DNA of 64,000 bases from the NCBI GenBank assembly GCA_029582165.1, contig CM055871.1, positions 6,765,501 to 6,829,500 of the forward strand, given 5' to 3'. The notes under the pieces are model-generated. The model was given only the letters and a program-made list of their open reading frames with translations, had not been told where the DNA came from and searched no databases. Every line of letters starts with the position of its first letter. Positions within the stretch are counted from its first letter, which is position 1. This stretch comes from Portulaca oleracea. Lineage: Eukaryota; Streptophyta; Magnoliopsida; Caryophyllales; Portulacaceae. Positions 22,825-34,580 of this stretch are shown here, piece by piece. The translations under genes and the position numbers were made by a program.

Positions 22825-24543
22825 ATGGCTGAGAATAATGATCAAGAGCAAGAAACCCATGGCCAACCTGTCACGGTAGCGGACCTCTCAGCCTTAGTGC
22901 GAGATATTCGTAGCCTGATTGATACAAGGGCCAACCAACAAGATCGTAGAATGGAAGGTGTCGTTCAAGCCATTCAAACGATCAATGAAAAGATAGATAT
23001 AGGGCAAGATACCCCTGATGAAGATGACAGGAGCGTGCACACTGAAAGAACTATGCCTCGGGATGAGCAGTTCATGCCATTCAGGGACAGTAGGGTCGAT
23101 AATCTTCAAAACCTGCTTAGACAAATCCCTCAATTCAGAGAGCATTTTCTGGATATCGGCTTACCAAGCACTCCTCAAGCCAAACTCCCTGACAAGTTCT
23201 CGCTACCTGAGAAGAAATTTATGGCCATGGAGAATCCTACTCACCATGTGCGCAGCTTTGCGCGCATGATGGTCTTAAAGAAAGTAGATCCTAGCTTATA
23301 TGCTCATGTTTTCCCATGGACTTTAAGCGATGAAGTCCTAAAATGGTACTACACCTTACCGCTGGATGTCCAAGAGAATTGGGAAGCTACCTATAAGGCT
23401 TTCATTCAGCAATATGCAGCTAGCCAAGATGCTGATGTAACCATAAGTGACATGGAGGCCATCAAGCAAGATGAAGGAGAATCATTCATGAACTACTTCC
23501 ATCGTTGGAGTGCGCAAAAGGCCTTAATGACTGATAAGGTGACTTTGGATTACCATATCCAAATCTTCATACAAGGGCTGAAGCCAAGGTATGCCAACAT
23601 GATGGAATGCCAGTTGATTCCAGATTTCTCAGCTCTAAAGAAACTGGGGTTAATGGTAGAAGCTAAGCTAGAAAAATCCGCAACATCGTCCGGATGGAAG
23701 AACCCCACTTCCACCAAAAGGGTTGGTGGAACATCCAATCAACAACCAAAAGTTGTCGAAGCACATGTCATTCAAAGGTTTAACTCTTATACACCTCTCG
23801 ACACCTCGTACGCCGAGGCCTTAGATCGTCTTGTGAAGAAAGGAAAAATTGAACTTCCCCCTATCAAAGCTGAACCTGAAGTAAAAGGAAAGAGTTGGGA
23901 CGCGGGAAAGTTCTGTAACTACCACCGCATGCGAGGTCATGACACCGAGAGATGCTTTACCCTTAAAAATGTCATTGAAGGGATGATCCGTGACCAGACC
24001 TTACCCCTAACCAAAGCGGCCCAACAAAAGCCCAACAACAAGAATAATCCATTCGGGGTCACCATGATATCCAACACTTCAGGAAGTTGGGACCCCACCA
24101 TCTTCATCACTGACATAGGGGCTCCAAAATTTGAGGTTTACGCTCCGTACCTCCTGCATATCAATGGCGTATGGGATAGTGATGAAGAGGACGTGTATCA
24201 AACTGACATGACTTCCTGGGATTCTGACCCCGAGGATACATACAAGGAGATCACTCCTAAGGTCGAATCACTCAAGATAAATTCTGGTGATGAAGAAGAA
24301 AACATAACCAAGGAGACTGAACAGTCAAAGATGGTCCTCAAAGTCACTCAGGAGGATCATCAGCTGGATGACTACGCTGATCTCGCTTTTGCAGTCGGGA
24401 GGACCAACCAAAAAGACCCAACTCTCCCACCACAGGTTGCTCCTGTACCCGTCAACGCACAGCCAACAGAGGCGATCCCTGTAGAGGATGCATTCCTTAA
24501 GCAGTTCAAGAGGACTAAAGTTGACCTCACAATATGGCGTTGA
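22825..24543 (+). CDS. gag: Gag protein of the Tat/Ogre-like element
   Basis: The capsid/nucleocapsid polyprotein packages element RNA in cytoplasmic particles. The reading frame is 573 codons from the ATG at 22825; the frame is open a little further upstream. The N-terminal part is coiled-coil-like. The central retrotransposon gag domain (about residues 110-280) shows DEVLKWYYTLP, FIQQYAAS and FMNYFHRWSAQKA. A zinc-knuckle-like CNYHRMRGHDTERC follows near residue 370. An acidic tail continues to TIWR and a TGA stop. The downstream protease frame overlaps by ten bases in another frame where family members read on continuously, so a small frameshift probably ended gag here. The element looks inactive. 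Confidence 0.85.
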   Translation: MAENNDQEQETHGQPVTVADLSALVRDIRSLIDTRANQQDRRMEGVVQAIQTINEKIDIGQDTPDEDDRSVHTERTMPRDEQFMPFRDSRVDNLQNLLRQIPQFREHFLDIGLPSTPQAKLPDKFSLPEKKFMAMENPTHHVRSFARMMVLKKVDPSLYAHVFPWTLSDEVLKWYYTLPLDVQENWEATYKAFIQQYAASQDADVTISDMEAIKQDEGESFMNYFHRWSAQKALMTDKVTLDYHIQIFIQGLKPRYANMMECQLIPDFSALKKLGLMVEAKLEKSATSSGWKNPTSTKRVGGTSNQQPKVVEAHVIQRFNSYTPLDTSYAEALDRLVKKGKIELPPIKAEPEVKGKSWDAGKFCNYHRMRGHDTERCFTLKNVIEGMIRDQTLPLTKAAQQKPNNKNNPFGVTMISNTSGSWDPTIFITDIGAPKFEVYAPYLLHINGVWDSDEEDVYQTDMTSWDSDPEDTYKEITPKVESLKINSGDEEENITKETEQSKMVLKVTQEDHQLDDYADLAFAVGRTNQKDPTLPPQVAPVPVNAQPTEAIPVEDAFLKQFKRTKVDLTIWR

Positions 24544-25527
24544 ATACTTCCCAAACACATCGTCAAGCACTCTTGAATGCATTGAACCGAATCCAAGTTC
24601 CTTCGGACACTCAGCCCGAGGACCTCGTTGCATTTGTGACTACACCAAAGTCGGGTATCACTTTCGACGAGGCAGATCTGCCAAGGGAAGGGTACGCGCA
24701 CAACAAGGCTTTATACTTAACCATCATGTGCTCCAACAAGGTTGTCCCACTTGTGCTAGTGGACAACGGGTTGGCGGTCAACATATGTCCATGGAGGACC
24801 GCCCAGAAGTTAGGTATTCAGCGACACCATCTGGCACAACAAACTGTTCAACTCCGGGCTTATGATAATTCCCCGAGAAGGACTCTGGGTTCGGTAATCT
24901 TACCCATAACCATGGAACACGTCACTCGAAATGTCGAATTTCTGGTTATCGTCATCCCGACCTCTTTTAATCTACTACTGGGTCGACCATGGCTACATGA
25001 GAATAGGGGCGGTTACCTCGACTCTGCACCAAAAGGTGAAGATGATAATTCAAGGCCAAATCATCACTATAGGAGGCGAGGAAATTTCTGCTGTTGTCAC
25101 TTCGACAACGCCTGTGCTGGAAGTCGAACACAACTCTATGGATGAAGAGTTTCATAACTTCGAGTTTGTCGCCATGCTGAGTCTGAACGAGGCCCCTTTC
25201 GATTTTGACCCACATTCCAATCGCAAGATCAACGCGATATTAAGGAACTTGGGATATTTTCCGGGGCAATCCCTAGGGAATCCAAGTAAGAAGTCCAACT
25301 TCCCGTACTTAATGCCCAGAAGCTATTACTCTTTTGGTGTCGGGTATACCCCAACCGAAGAAGAAATTAGACTTGCTAAGTGGGCAACTGTCAGGAAGAG
25401 GAAAGTTGACGATCCACCGCTACTCTCCGAGATCAGGCCTTATCCTTTGACCCTTAACGGACAATGGATCAAAGATGGAGATGACTTTCCCTACTATGGG
25501 TTCTCAGAGCCTTATTATCTGAAGTAG
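24534..25527 (+). pseudogene. Protease region of the Tat/Ogre-like element, frameshifted
   Basis: The aspartic protease cuts the element polyprotein. The active-site region reads LVDNGLAVNICP, the VDNG variant I associate with this lineage, followed by the flap and LLGRPW. After that the frame is lost near 25005: the first frame runs to 25145, while the true continuation (STLHQKVKMIIQGQIITI) is in the frame open from 24931 to a TAG at 25525. Both stretches show typical Tat spacer sequence between protease and RT. One indel plus a terminal stop make this a pseudogene. Confidence 0.75.
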
Positions 25528-26305
25528 GAAGGTATCCAAGTAGTTGGCTTGGAAATTTTTAATGACTGCATGATCTTAGAGGAAGGACACTTTATCCCAA
25601 GTCGGGACAAGAAACCTCCTCTTGAATGGACACATTTAGCTGGAAGTAGCATCTTTGGTCTTCTGTTTGGCTAAAAGGCTCGTCATAATGACGACCCAGA
25701 CAACATCCTTGTAGCAGCCCTTTCTAACCCCGGATTTGATCCAAGCAAGCTGATAACTGAAGATGGAAGCTGCCGTGAAATATCGTGGGTGGACGTCGAT
25801 GTTGGAAAAGAGTTCACCGTAGCTTTAGGAGAGTCTTCTGAGTCTGGTCCTAGTTTCCCTTCTGTTGAGTCAAAGTCCGGTGATGATGCTGAATTAATGG
25901 ATTCAAAAGAATTAATAAAAGCTGTCGAGGAACATGAAAATCATACAGCCATAATGGAGGAAACAATAAGCATTAACGTAGGAACCTTAGAAAACCCTCG
26001 GGAGTTGAAGCTCGGGAAATCTTTAACATTGGAGGAACAAGCGGAGTACACCGAGCTGCTCAAAGAGTTCATTGATGTGTTTGCGTGGTCCTACGAGGAC
26101 ATGCCAGGGATCGACCGAGAGATAGCCGAACATTCTCTCCCCTTATATCCAGATGCCAAACCAGTCAAGCAAAGACCTAGAAGGATGAAACCCGAATGGT
26201 CGCGAAAAATTTTAGCAGAAGTAGTAAAACAGCAACAAGCGGGTTTTATCAAAGTAATCGAGTACGCAGACTGGTTAGCTAACATTGTACCTGTACCCAA
26301 GAAAG
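25528..26305 (+). pseudogene. Start of reverse transcriptase of the Tat/Ogre-like element, truncated
   Basis: The frame after the TAG at 25525 continues the polyprotein, is stopped again near 25671, and is then open from 25789. It reads FAWSYEDMPGID, KPVKQRPRRMKPEWSRKI and WLANIVPVPKKD, the entrance to the gypsy RT domain. Similarity ends at PVPKKD (26305). Everything normally after it is absent: the DFRDLN segment, YMDD motif, RNase H, integrase and 3' LTR. This is a sharp truncation point, not gradual decay. Confidence 0.8.
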
Positions 26306-28739
26306 ATTTACCTCTTGTGGTTTGTTCCTTGTCTTGCAGCTCTTGGTTATCTAGTGTCGTCTTTCGAGATTGTCATTGCATGTTTTCTCTGCTTGGTTTC
26401 GGCACTTGGCTCATCACAATTGTGCTTCGGCTATGCCTTCTCTGTATCATCATGGATCCAGTTGAGATGCAGGATCCTTTACTCGCTGGTATAAGTTCTA
26501 CTTGGTCTCTAATGTCTATTCTTGGACCTTACTAGGTATTGCTGCCTCTATTCAGCCTTTTGTTCAAGTTGGTGTTCAAATCTCATGTTATTCTCTGGAC
26601 TGGAGTAGTAGTGTCTAAATGTGACCTTATTGATATTTGATTGCTTCATTTCCCTTTAATTTTTAGGTTATGTCAAGTATCCTTTTGGAAGACTAAATAT
26701 TTTGAACCTAATCCTTTCTTGGCTGAACTTTGATCCAGGCTCAAGGTTCTCCCGATTGGCTATGACTAGATATATATGTTAGTTTGGATAATCAAATTCC
26801 AGGTATGACTCTCCCTCCATACATAATCAGATTGCATCGCTTGTCGAATCTCTATTTCGTGGTTTTGAGGCTGTTAATTTGCGGAGTACTATCTTTCGTT
26901 TTTGGTTTGAATTTATTCTTGAATTCTAAAGCATTCTTGTCAGTTTTCTATCAAAGTTGTCTCTTATTACAGGAAAGTTGGTGGCAATTCTCTCTCCCAG
27001 CCTATTGCTGATGTGTTATCTAAGCATATTGAACTTGAACCTAGTAATATTAATTCCTTAACTCATGCTTCTATCAAATTCCTCCATATATTGCTACATT
27101 ACTAATACTCTAATGTTGGTTACTGCTGCTTTTGAAATTATGCGGTGATGTTTGGATCAAGAAAAGTTAACAAATACCACACTATAAATATAGTGATCTA
27201 TCACACAACGGCTTCTCTGGAGATCTTCCAAGTTCTTTTAGTTGTCCAATCTTTCAACCCTTTGAGTGATGGCTATCGGCTAGGGTTAATTTGTTTTAGT
27301 CATTTATTATCGAAATGTATTTCATTTTGGCATCTTATAACATCCAGTCATTTTGCAATCATCTTTAGAACAATGAATTAACTACTTATCTTGACAGGAT
27401 GGATACTGCAGGATTTGATATCAATCCCATACTGTGTGAGTTTCCCTTCTTATTTTGTTTGTCAAGCTTCTTTGCTGCACAAATTTTGTAGTCCTTTTAT
27501 TTTTCTACGAATATGATGCCAACTCATTCAATGAACCTATGTTATGTTTGCCAAAGTCCCACAGTGGGTCTGCTTGAAAGTGAAACTCTCACTATTCCTA
27601 CTCTGACCTCTTTACTACGAGATATGAAATCTATGTTATTTGCTGTTTTTGCAAAAAGAGAAAGCAAAGGCTATTGATCAGAGGTACTCTCAAAACATCT
27701 ATGACCCTCTTAGGCTGGAAGACAAACTGGATTTACTTGCAGCTCCTGCATCTTTCTTGGTTCAGGTTTGCGTGAATGTATGTCTAATGCTTCTCACTGT
27801 TACTATTCATTTACATTTTTTATAGTAATGTTGTATCTGTATTTATATTTGATATTGAATCATTATGAGAGATATTTCAGTATTCAGATGGTTGTTTATT
27901 TTGAAGCTAAAAAAAAGAAAAAGGTCTGATAAATATTAGAATCTACTTATACTTGGAGGTAATTATAGAAGACAAGGTTGATTATGTTTAAGAGCAAAAG
28001 TTGTGATTAAAATTGATACTTGGACCACAAATTCTGTTTAGTGGCATTTTCCTAGAGTTTCCCTCCTCTCTTTGGCCTTTGATTAGAAATTTGTCTGATA
28101 TCTTATTCGAATTTGTTCTGTTTGATTCTATAGCTTGTAAAATTATTATGGGATGGGATTATCAGGTAGTCCTTTGCATATTGCGTTGTTGGATTCTTTG
28201 GCTATGCTCGTATTAGTTATTTGTCTGTTTGTATTTGTGGGTTAGTTATACTGACTGTTTAGTAATAGATCCTTTATGGTCTTGTTTAACTACTTGCTTA
28301 AACGAAGACATTTATCTCCCATTCTGAGAAAACACTCTGGGCCTAACCAAACTGGAAGATAATTTTCAACAAAAAATTCTATTAGGAGCTCCTACCAAAG
28401 ATGCACAGAAATTATCTAGCTCTAGCAAACTGTCGGATTTCCATATAGCTCATTTGTAATTATAAAGTCATACATGGTTTGTAGGTACATTTTCTGGGAA
28501 TCTTGTTGATGGTAATGACAATTTGCTTGTCATGTTAAACTTCTGGTAGTTAAAGAATAAGTAGTACTTATTTAAGAGGGCAGCTTATTTACCTTATATT
28601 TTGTACTACTAATGATTTTCCTTATATGAAAGGGACATTGAAATTCAAGAGGGCAACTTATTTACCTTATATTTTGTACTACTTATTTACCTTATATTTT
28701 GTTTTACAGGTTATTATTGTTGATATTTGATATTATACA
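26306..28739 (+). other. Unidentified DNA with exon-like fragments
   Basis: No complete gene. A stretch at 27659-27765 reads KAKAIDQRYSQNIYDPLRL and continues to FLVQ, bounded by AAAAAG on the left and a CAG|GTTTGC donor on the right, like one exon of an unrecognised host gene. A short MDTAGFDINPIL-like piece follows an ACAG at about 27400. The segment lies between a truncated gypsy element and a CACTA terminus, so captured gene exons inside a CACTA element are possible, but no left CACTA end was found. Confidence 0.3.
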
Positions 28740-29428
28740 ATGCTTTTGGACAATGAAGTTCACGATCAAGTTCAAGTTCAAGTTCAATGATGAGTTACAT
28801 TTATGCCTTTTGTCCATATTTTGCAAACATAAAAACCATTTTTGATATACTTTTGGATGAGGATTATAAATTATTTAAGTGTAAAGGGTTACTATCTTTT
28901 GTCTTTTGGGAATGTTAAAATGTTGTATAGTGTTGGATGATGTATAATTGTAATTGTACTCTATTCCAATGTTAGTGTAATGAAATTTACTTTTATATAT
29001 CAAATAAAATTTATTATATTTTGGTAATTTTTCTTATAAGAATAGATCAAAACAACAAATTGTTGCCATAGGTTAAGAAATTCTGTTACAATAGACAAGA
29101 TTCAAAAATTACACATCTAGTAAAGTGTTATAGGATGTAGTAGAATTGTTGCCTTTAGTAATATCTAAGATAACATTTTTCATTGTATGTGTTGCAATAG
29201 CCTAAATACTTAAGGTAACATTCTTTTTGAAGTGTTGCAATAGCCTAAATACCTATAGTAACGTTTTTTTTACAAGTGTTGCGATAGCCTAAAAAGTGTT
29301 ACAATAATCCAATGCAACACACGTCTAATGTAACACTTTGCAAAATGTTGCAATAGACCTAAGGAAACACTATTTGAGCATATAGTAACACTTTTGGTGC
29401 GTTGCTAAAGCCACATTTTGTTGTAGTG
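28740..29428 (+). mobile_element. CACTA (En/Spm-type) transposon 3' terminus
   Basis: The segment ends in ATTTTGTTGTAGTG, the reverse complement of CACTACAACAAAAT, a classic CACTA terminal repeat. Inside are repeated TGTTGCAATAGCCTAAA-type words (about 29188, 29240 and 29276, with variants), typical subterminal transposase-binding repeats. No transposase and no opposite terminus were seen, so this is one end of a truncated or rearranged element. Confidence 0.7.
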
Positions 29429-29956
29429 AATATTGGGTAAACAATCTAAACATGTCATATACACCGAAGTAATGAAATTAGTCTATAATTTTATGCCAAT
29501 TACATAAACCTTGTTTGAAAAATTTGTAGTTTACATATATAGTGGTTGTGGATTGGCGGATGGTTTCGAATACACGTCTACTAAGGTCTAAATTCAAAAT
29601 TCAAAATTCAAAATATATAATTTATAAATTAAAGGTAATCATCACAATTTACAAAAATGTTACTTAAAAGTAAAGTTGAATTGTATAACAAAAAGTTTAT
29701 TTGCATTTGCACCGAACATGAACCACTGAATGTGTCACAGAATCCACCTGGAATTATTATTTTTTTAACTTTTATTAAAAAAACGAAAATCTTCTATTAT
29801 TAAAAAATGAAAATGTTCTTTATTGGGAATTTTGCTCTGAGCTCCTATGACTCCCACATACTCTGTACTCCTCACTCAACCTACACTCCAATTCTCTCTC
29901 CAAAGTCCAAACCCATTTTCATTTTCTCTCTCTAAAACTCACCGAATCCACCAAAG
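29429..29956. other. Intergenic DNA before the J-domain fragment
   Basis: AT-rich DNA, turning into a CT-rich leader-like stretch (29850-29945, several TCTCTC words) such as often precedes plant start codons. No coding feature. Confidence 0.4.
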
Positions 29957-30200
29957 ATGGCCGATCGACGTTTGCATCACGGAGCTCATGCGACCGCGTT
30001 TTGGCTCACCTCCGACCTCCCTCCGCCGCCGTTTCAGTCGTCGGACCCACACCGGCTTCTCCACCTGGTCGCTGGAGATTTCCTCTTAGACTTTTTAGGG
30101 AAATTTCCAAGGAGGTCTACAAGATGCCGACAGGCCCTTCAAGATGATCGATGAGGCATATGTAGTTCTTTCGGATCCCACCAACGTTAGATATGTGATG
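29957..30200 (+). pseudogene. DnaJ-like (J-domain) gene fragment
   Basis: A leader-like stretch is followed by an ATG at 29957 opening a 65-residue frame. In another frame, 30126-30197 encodes FKMIDEAYVVLSDP followed by TNVRY, matching the third/fourth helix pattern of J domains (F..I.EAY.VLSDP...R..Y). The HPD motif is missing. The fragment is frame-broken and stops after the J-like piece, with no further exons visible. J-domain proteins stimulate Hsp70 ATPase; this copy cannot. Confidence 0.5.
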
Positions 30201-32187
30201 ATGCTTCTTAATTGCTGCTGGGCTTTTGTTCTTATGAGATTAAAACCCTACTAATTCCTGGGTTGTTGCTAATTTCTGGATTTGTGATTGTGAATTCCTG
30301 CACTTTGCGTTGAAATTCATGTGCTTTTTTTGTTTCCTGACTACGAGATATCCCAAACCCAGTTCTTCATGGCTGAATGAATAATACTCCCAACCCCCAT
30401 CTTCATCAACCTTCTGAGCCCTAATTTTTACCTTGTTTCCCCCTTCTGGAAATTTCCAATGAATGTAAGTCACAATGCTTAGGCTCCTAGGCTTAATTCT
30501 ACTGAGAGCTACCATATGATAGGTTCTTGGCACAATCAGTATCACTGGATGAAGCTAATTTCAAGAATTAAGGAGCTGAAAAGTGAAAATACAGTGGCTA
30601 CTTTTGCTATTATTATTATTTTTTTTCCATTATAGTTGTTTATAGGTTGTGTAAATAATGCAAGGGCAATAAAGGGTCATTTTTTTGAAGTGGTATTTTT
30701 TACTAAACTTTTCTATTATAATGGTACTTTGGTAGGATTGACAGCAAAACAAATTGAATGGTATTCTTGCAATTAGGAACCATTTTGGTGGCTTCTGCTT
30801 CCCTTATAGTTGTCTTGCTAGTTGCTAGTAATAAATTAGATTGGAATTTGTCATAGGCTAATTAAAAGGGCATCATATGATTCATATCCCCCTCACCTAC
30901 ATAATTATAAGACACTGCTGCCTTGATTTTTATACCGTAACTTATCGTGCTAACATGCTACTTAAATGCTATGGGAAATACAACAGTCTTATGTGTTATG
31001 CATGAGTTGTACTGTTTGTTTTTAGAGTAGTTATTCAAATTATCATCTTTAGGAAAACCATGGCAGTATCAATTGCAGAATTGCGGTCTGAGTTTTACAA
31101 CGTAGAACACACCAATCAATTCATTCAGCCGACACTTAAAGACATATTGCTGAGCAAACAGGTCTATGTTAATTTCTAAAGAATAAGATATGTAGTCACG
31201 ATAATTAAATGGATTACCTTGCGGATATCCCTCATATCCCAGAGGAGCTCAACTTCCCTTTCAAGCTCTGGAACAACAAGCATTGTACAATTCATCAAAA
31301 ACCTAGAAGTAATTAAAGAACATAACCCAACACCCTAAACGTATAGTACATTAGCGTCCAATAAGCCTAGAAGTAATTAAGGGGATGAAGCTATTGAAAA
31401 AGAGAGCTAAAAGCAAATCTTGAATAGATAACATTGGATTTCATAAAAAATCTCCAACCGTTCAATTCTATTTTTCCAATATGCTTAGAAAGTATGATGA
31501 TGAGATCTAATATGTAGACTACTTCAATATATATAGGCCTACATAGAAATATCGATGCATAAATGGCCCAAGTTTATCGGAATTGAGTGAAAACTTCCTA
31601 CTCGATCACTAATGCATATTTGTGACAGAGAATCGGAAAATTAAAGAACATAACTCAACATCCGTTGAGCTAGATTCAAGAAATATTAGCATCCTCTGAA
31701 ATTAGGCATGAAAGGGAGTCACTATCGAGAAGTTTTTGGGGTTATCTATCCAATTGGTCATAGGAACGCAACCTACTTGGGGAGATTTGATTCATTCTAT
31801 ATTTGAAGATGATAGAAAGGAATTGATGGGTAGGAACATGTTAATGAGTAATCCTATTGTCATAGGATAAATAAGGCCTTGTCTCTAATTCATGAGATTT
31901 TATTTTGACATTGGCCATTGACATGCCCTGTTACTAGCAAACTAGTTAATGTTTTTATTTCTATGCTATAGAGGCGATGGATTAGTGCTTAGGAAGGGTG
32001 ATGCTTTGTGTGCATTGTTAACTGATTTTTGGCTTCATTTGTGATATAGAACTTGGTGCCCATTTCTTCTTTTAATGTTAAGGTTTACATAACTCTCATC
32101 ATACTTTTAGTTATTTTGATTGTACAATTCATCTAATTTTTCATTTGACTAACTTTCCAAGGACTTTTAATAGGATAGGAGCTTGTT
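30201..32187. other. Intergenic DNA with possible exon debris
   Basis: No complete gene. One + strand exon-like piece spans 31060-31161: an ATG shortly after AG, a frame reading IAELRSEFYNVEHTNQFIQP, and a CAG|GT donor. One minus-strand piece around 31290-31215 reads ELEREVELLWDMRDIRK before a GTAATC donor. Neither protein is recognised. The rest is AT-rich. Confidence 0.3.
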
Positions 32188-32196
32188 TTGCCTGCA

Positions 32197-33077
32197 ATGC
32201 CTATAATTGGTTGCTTAGTTGAGTTGCACTCGGTGCTCGTTGTGATCGATAAATTCGATGGAGCAAGCAATCAAATCTACGGTGAGATTCTGGTCGGTGA
32301 TGGCGGGCTTGATCTTTTTCATATCTTTAAGGAGGAGAAGGATAGCGCAAAATCTATTTCTACTTACCTTTGGGTGGCCTACGTCAATGTATAGTAGGTC
32401 CAGAATTTTTTATAAAAGTAACTCTTAAGGAGAAGAACCAAGGGCTTGAAATTTGTGATGGGTATTCTAGCTTATCACGTTACAGTGCGGAGAATTTTTA
32501 TGACAAACATTTTAGGATGACTATTACAGGCGAGCATGGCTATGTTGTGTTGCACTGGACGATGTTTAGAAATGCAGTACAAGCAACCATGGAAGCTGGC
32601 CTTTTTATCAAGGGAGACATCGGGAGCCACAAACCTGCCATTAGTGGACAAATTGTAGCTCTTTATAGGGAAAATGAATATGAGGATGAGTTTCAAAGGA
32701 AGTACTTTCAAACTATGTTGCTTGGTGAACCTCAAGATGAACCCAAAGTGTTGGAACTCGCAATAGATGAGATTCCAACAAACTCGAACCATAGTGAGCA
32801 GAAATTCATGATTCCATTGTCAAGAGCTGTAGTTGCAGTACCAACTGAAGACAAGTCCCTTTTCATTAAAGCAAATCTTAGTATTAGTTTCCCAGGGACT
32901 TCAACTCAATCTGTGAATGTGGGTGACACTATCTCTTTTGCGGCTGAAACAAGTACTCCAACAAGTTCTCATTCTATTATTGAATTCGAATATGGTTACA
33001 TTGAGGTGAAGGTGACTTGGTTGCAGGAGGTCTCTCTTGAACAAAAGAAGAAGTGGAAGATGAAAAACCCGTATTAG
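32197..33077 (+). pseudogene. Jasmonate-induced-protein-like (DUF6598-type) gene, frameshifted
   Basis: This resembles the C-terminal, non-ribosome-inactivating part of proteins annotated '60 kDa jasmonate-induced protein-like'. That part belongs, as I recall, to the DUF6598 type; its function is unknown. The first frame (ATG 32197 to 32394) reads LVELHSVLVVIDKF and IYGEILVGDGG. The match continues in another frame from about 32361, LPLGGLRQCIVGPEFFIKV, through AVQATMEAGLF and PLSRAVVAVP to YGYIEVKVTW and a TAG at 33075. The break falls in 32340-32365. The order of motifs matches the minus-strand gene at 34912-35915, its convergent neighbour. No ribosome-inactivating domain is present. It could be functional if the break is a sequencing error. 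The family call is moderately sure. Confidence 0.65.
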
Positions 33078-33727
33078 TAAATCCAAGGCAAAAGTCGGGG
33101 AAGATGTTGAAAATATAACTTATTGAGAAAATTTCGAATATTTTGTATTTGATCTTTTCTATTACATTTTATGGTTATTTTGTATTTATTTTGTTATGTA
33201 CCTTGCATAGCCTAAGTAAAGACATCTAATGGTAAGTTTTTATTTTATCCTGTATCTTTTGGTAGTCTAATTCAGTAGGGCTTCTGCTTATGTATGTGTA
33301 ATGGGTTTGATAGATTAGATTAAGATATCATGACATTATTAATAGTAAAATACTAGTGAGTTAGAAATATTTTCGTTTGAATTTTCTATTGTAATTGCTT
33401 GTTAAGTTTTCTACATAAATTAAAGCATTTTGCTTATGTCAAAGGAAGAGAAATTATCCACAATTGGAAGTTTGTCCATAAGTACATCACATGGAACAGA
33501 AAGCCAGACTGTGTGATGGAAACCATTAATTTCTGCCCAGTTAGAATGCCAGATTGTGTGATCTTTGTTTGACACGAGTCGTTTTGGTTTGGTTATGGAC
33601 CATGTTAGACATAGAGGATTATAAATCCGAGTTCCATGTGAATGACACGAGTCGTGTCTTCAGTAACATGGTCCGTATTGGCCAGCAGCATGGTCTGTGT
33701 TGCCATGATACGATAGATTGAAAAATT
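33078..33727. other. 3' flank of the jasmonate-induced-protein-like pseudogene
   Basis: AT-rich, no coding frame. It holds two near-repeats of a GACACGAGTCGT-containing segment (about 33570 and 33640) around ATGGTC words. Nothing else is visible. Confidence 0.4.
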
Positions 33728-34580
33728 GAGTCTCAAATATGGATTTTGAACTTCAAATATTTTCCTTTGTAATATGTATCATCATTTATGTCAACATTTT
33801 GTGCTGCTAAGTCTTACTGGAATTTAAGGCCAAAATTCAATTCAAACGACTTGGTCCAAAACATTACAATAGAATTTATTGGGAAAAGCTCAAATACAAA
33901 TTTCAAGCTCAAATTATTTTTATCTTATAACATACAGTGTCATATGTATTAATATTTTTTATCGTTAAAACTAATTGAAACTTTAAAGTAAAATTTAATT
34001 TTAGCAATTTGAATTGAAACTTTATGATATGATATGAAGCTCGAGTATGAATTTTGAGTCCTATATATTTTCATTGATAACATATATCGCCACTTATGTC
34101 AATTGTTTGTAGTGTTAAATTTGGCTGAAATTTAAGACAACTGAATTGCAACAGTTTGGTTTTATAATTCGACATATAGATTTAAAAAGGGTCTAGTATG
34201 AATTGTAAGCTCTAAATATTTTAATTTGTAACATATATCACTACTTATATACACATTTTCGATGCTAGAACTAACTAAAACTTAGTGATTTCAATAGTTT
34301 AGATCAAAACTTCATATAATATGATAGGATATAGATTAATAAAAGTTCAAATATGAAATCTAAGCTTCAGATATTTTCATTTGATAGTAAATATAGCCAG
34401 CCACTTATGTCGACACTTTTAGTCACTAAATTAACTGAACTTAATAATAAAGTTTAATTCCAACAGTTAGGATAATAACTTTATAGTAATATAAGATATA
34501 TTAAAAAAAATTAATTTGAATTTTGAAATTCAAATTATTTCATTAATAATATATTACATATAGCATATATTGTCATTTTT
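33728..34580. repeat. Degenerate tandem array, ~155-bp unit, about six copies
   Basis: Successive blocks beginning near 33730, 33887, 34040, 34190, 34345 and 34510 share the same order of words: CTCAAATATGAATTTTGAG-like, ATATTTTCATTTGTAACATA, CACTTATGTC, a short ACTGAAACTTAA piece and AATTCCAACAGTTTGG. Copies are strongly diverged. The array lies exactly between the two convergent jasmonate-induced-protein-like genes. Confidence 0.7.

Noticed and set aside
30240..30545. Minus-strand frame of 101 codons with a fairly protein-like composition
   Set aside because: No recognisable domain, start not supported, and it overlaps the J-domain gene fragment region. It remains possible but unsupported.
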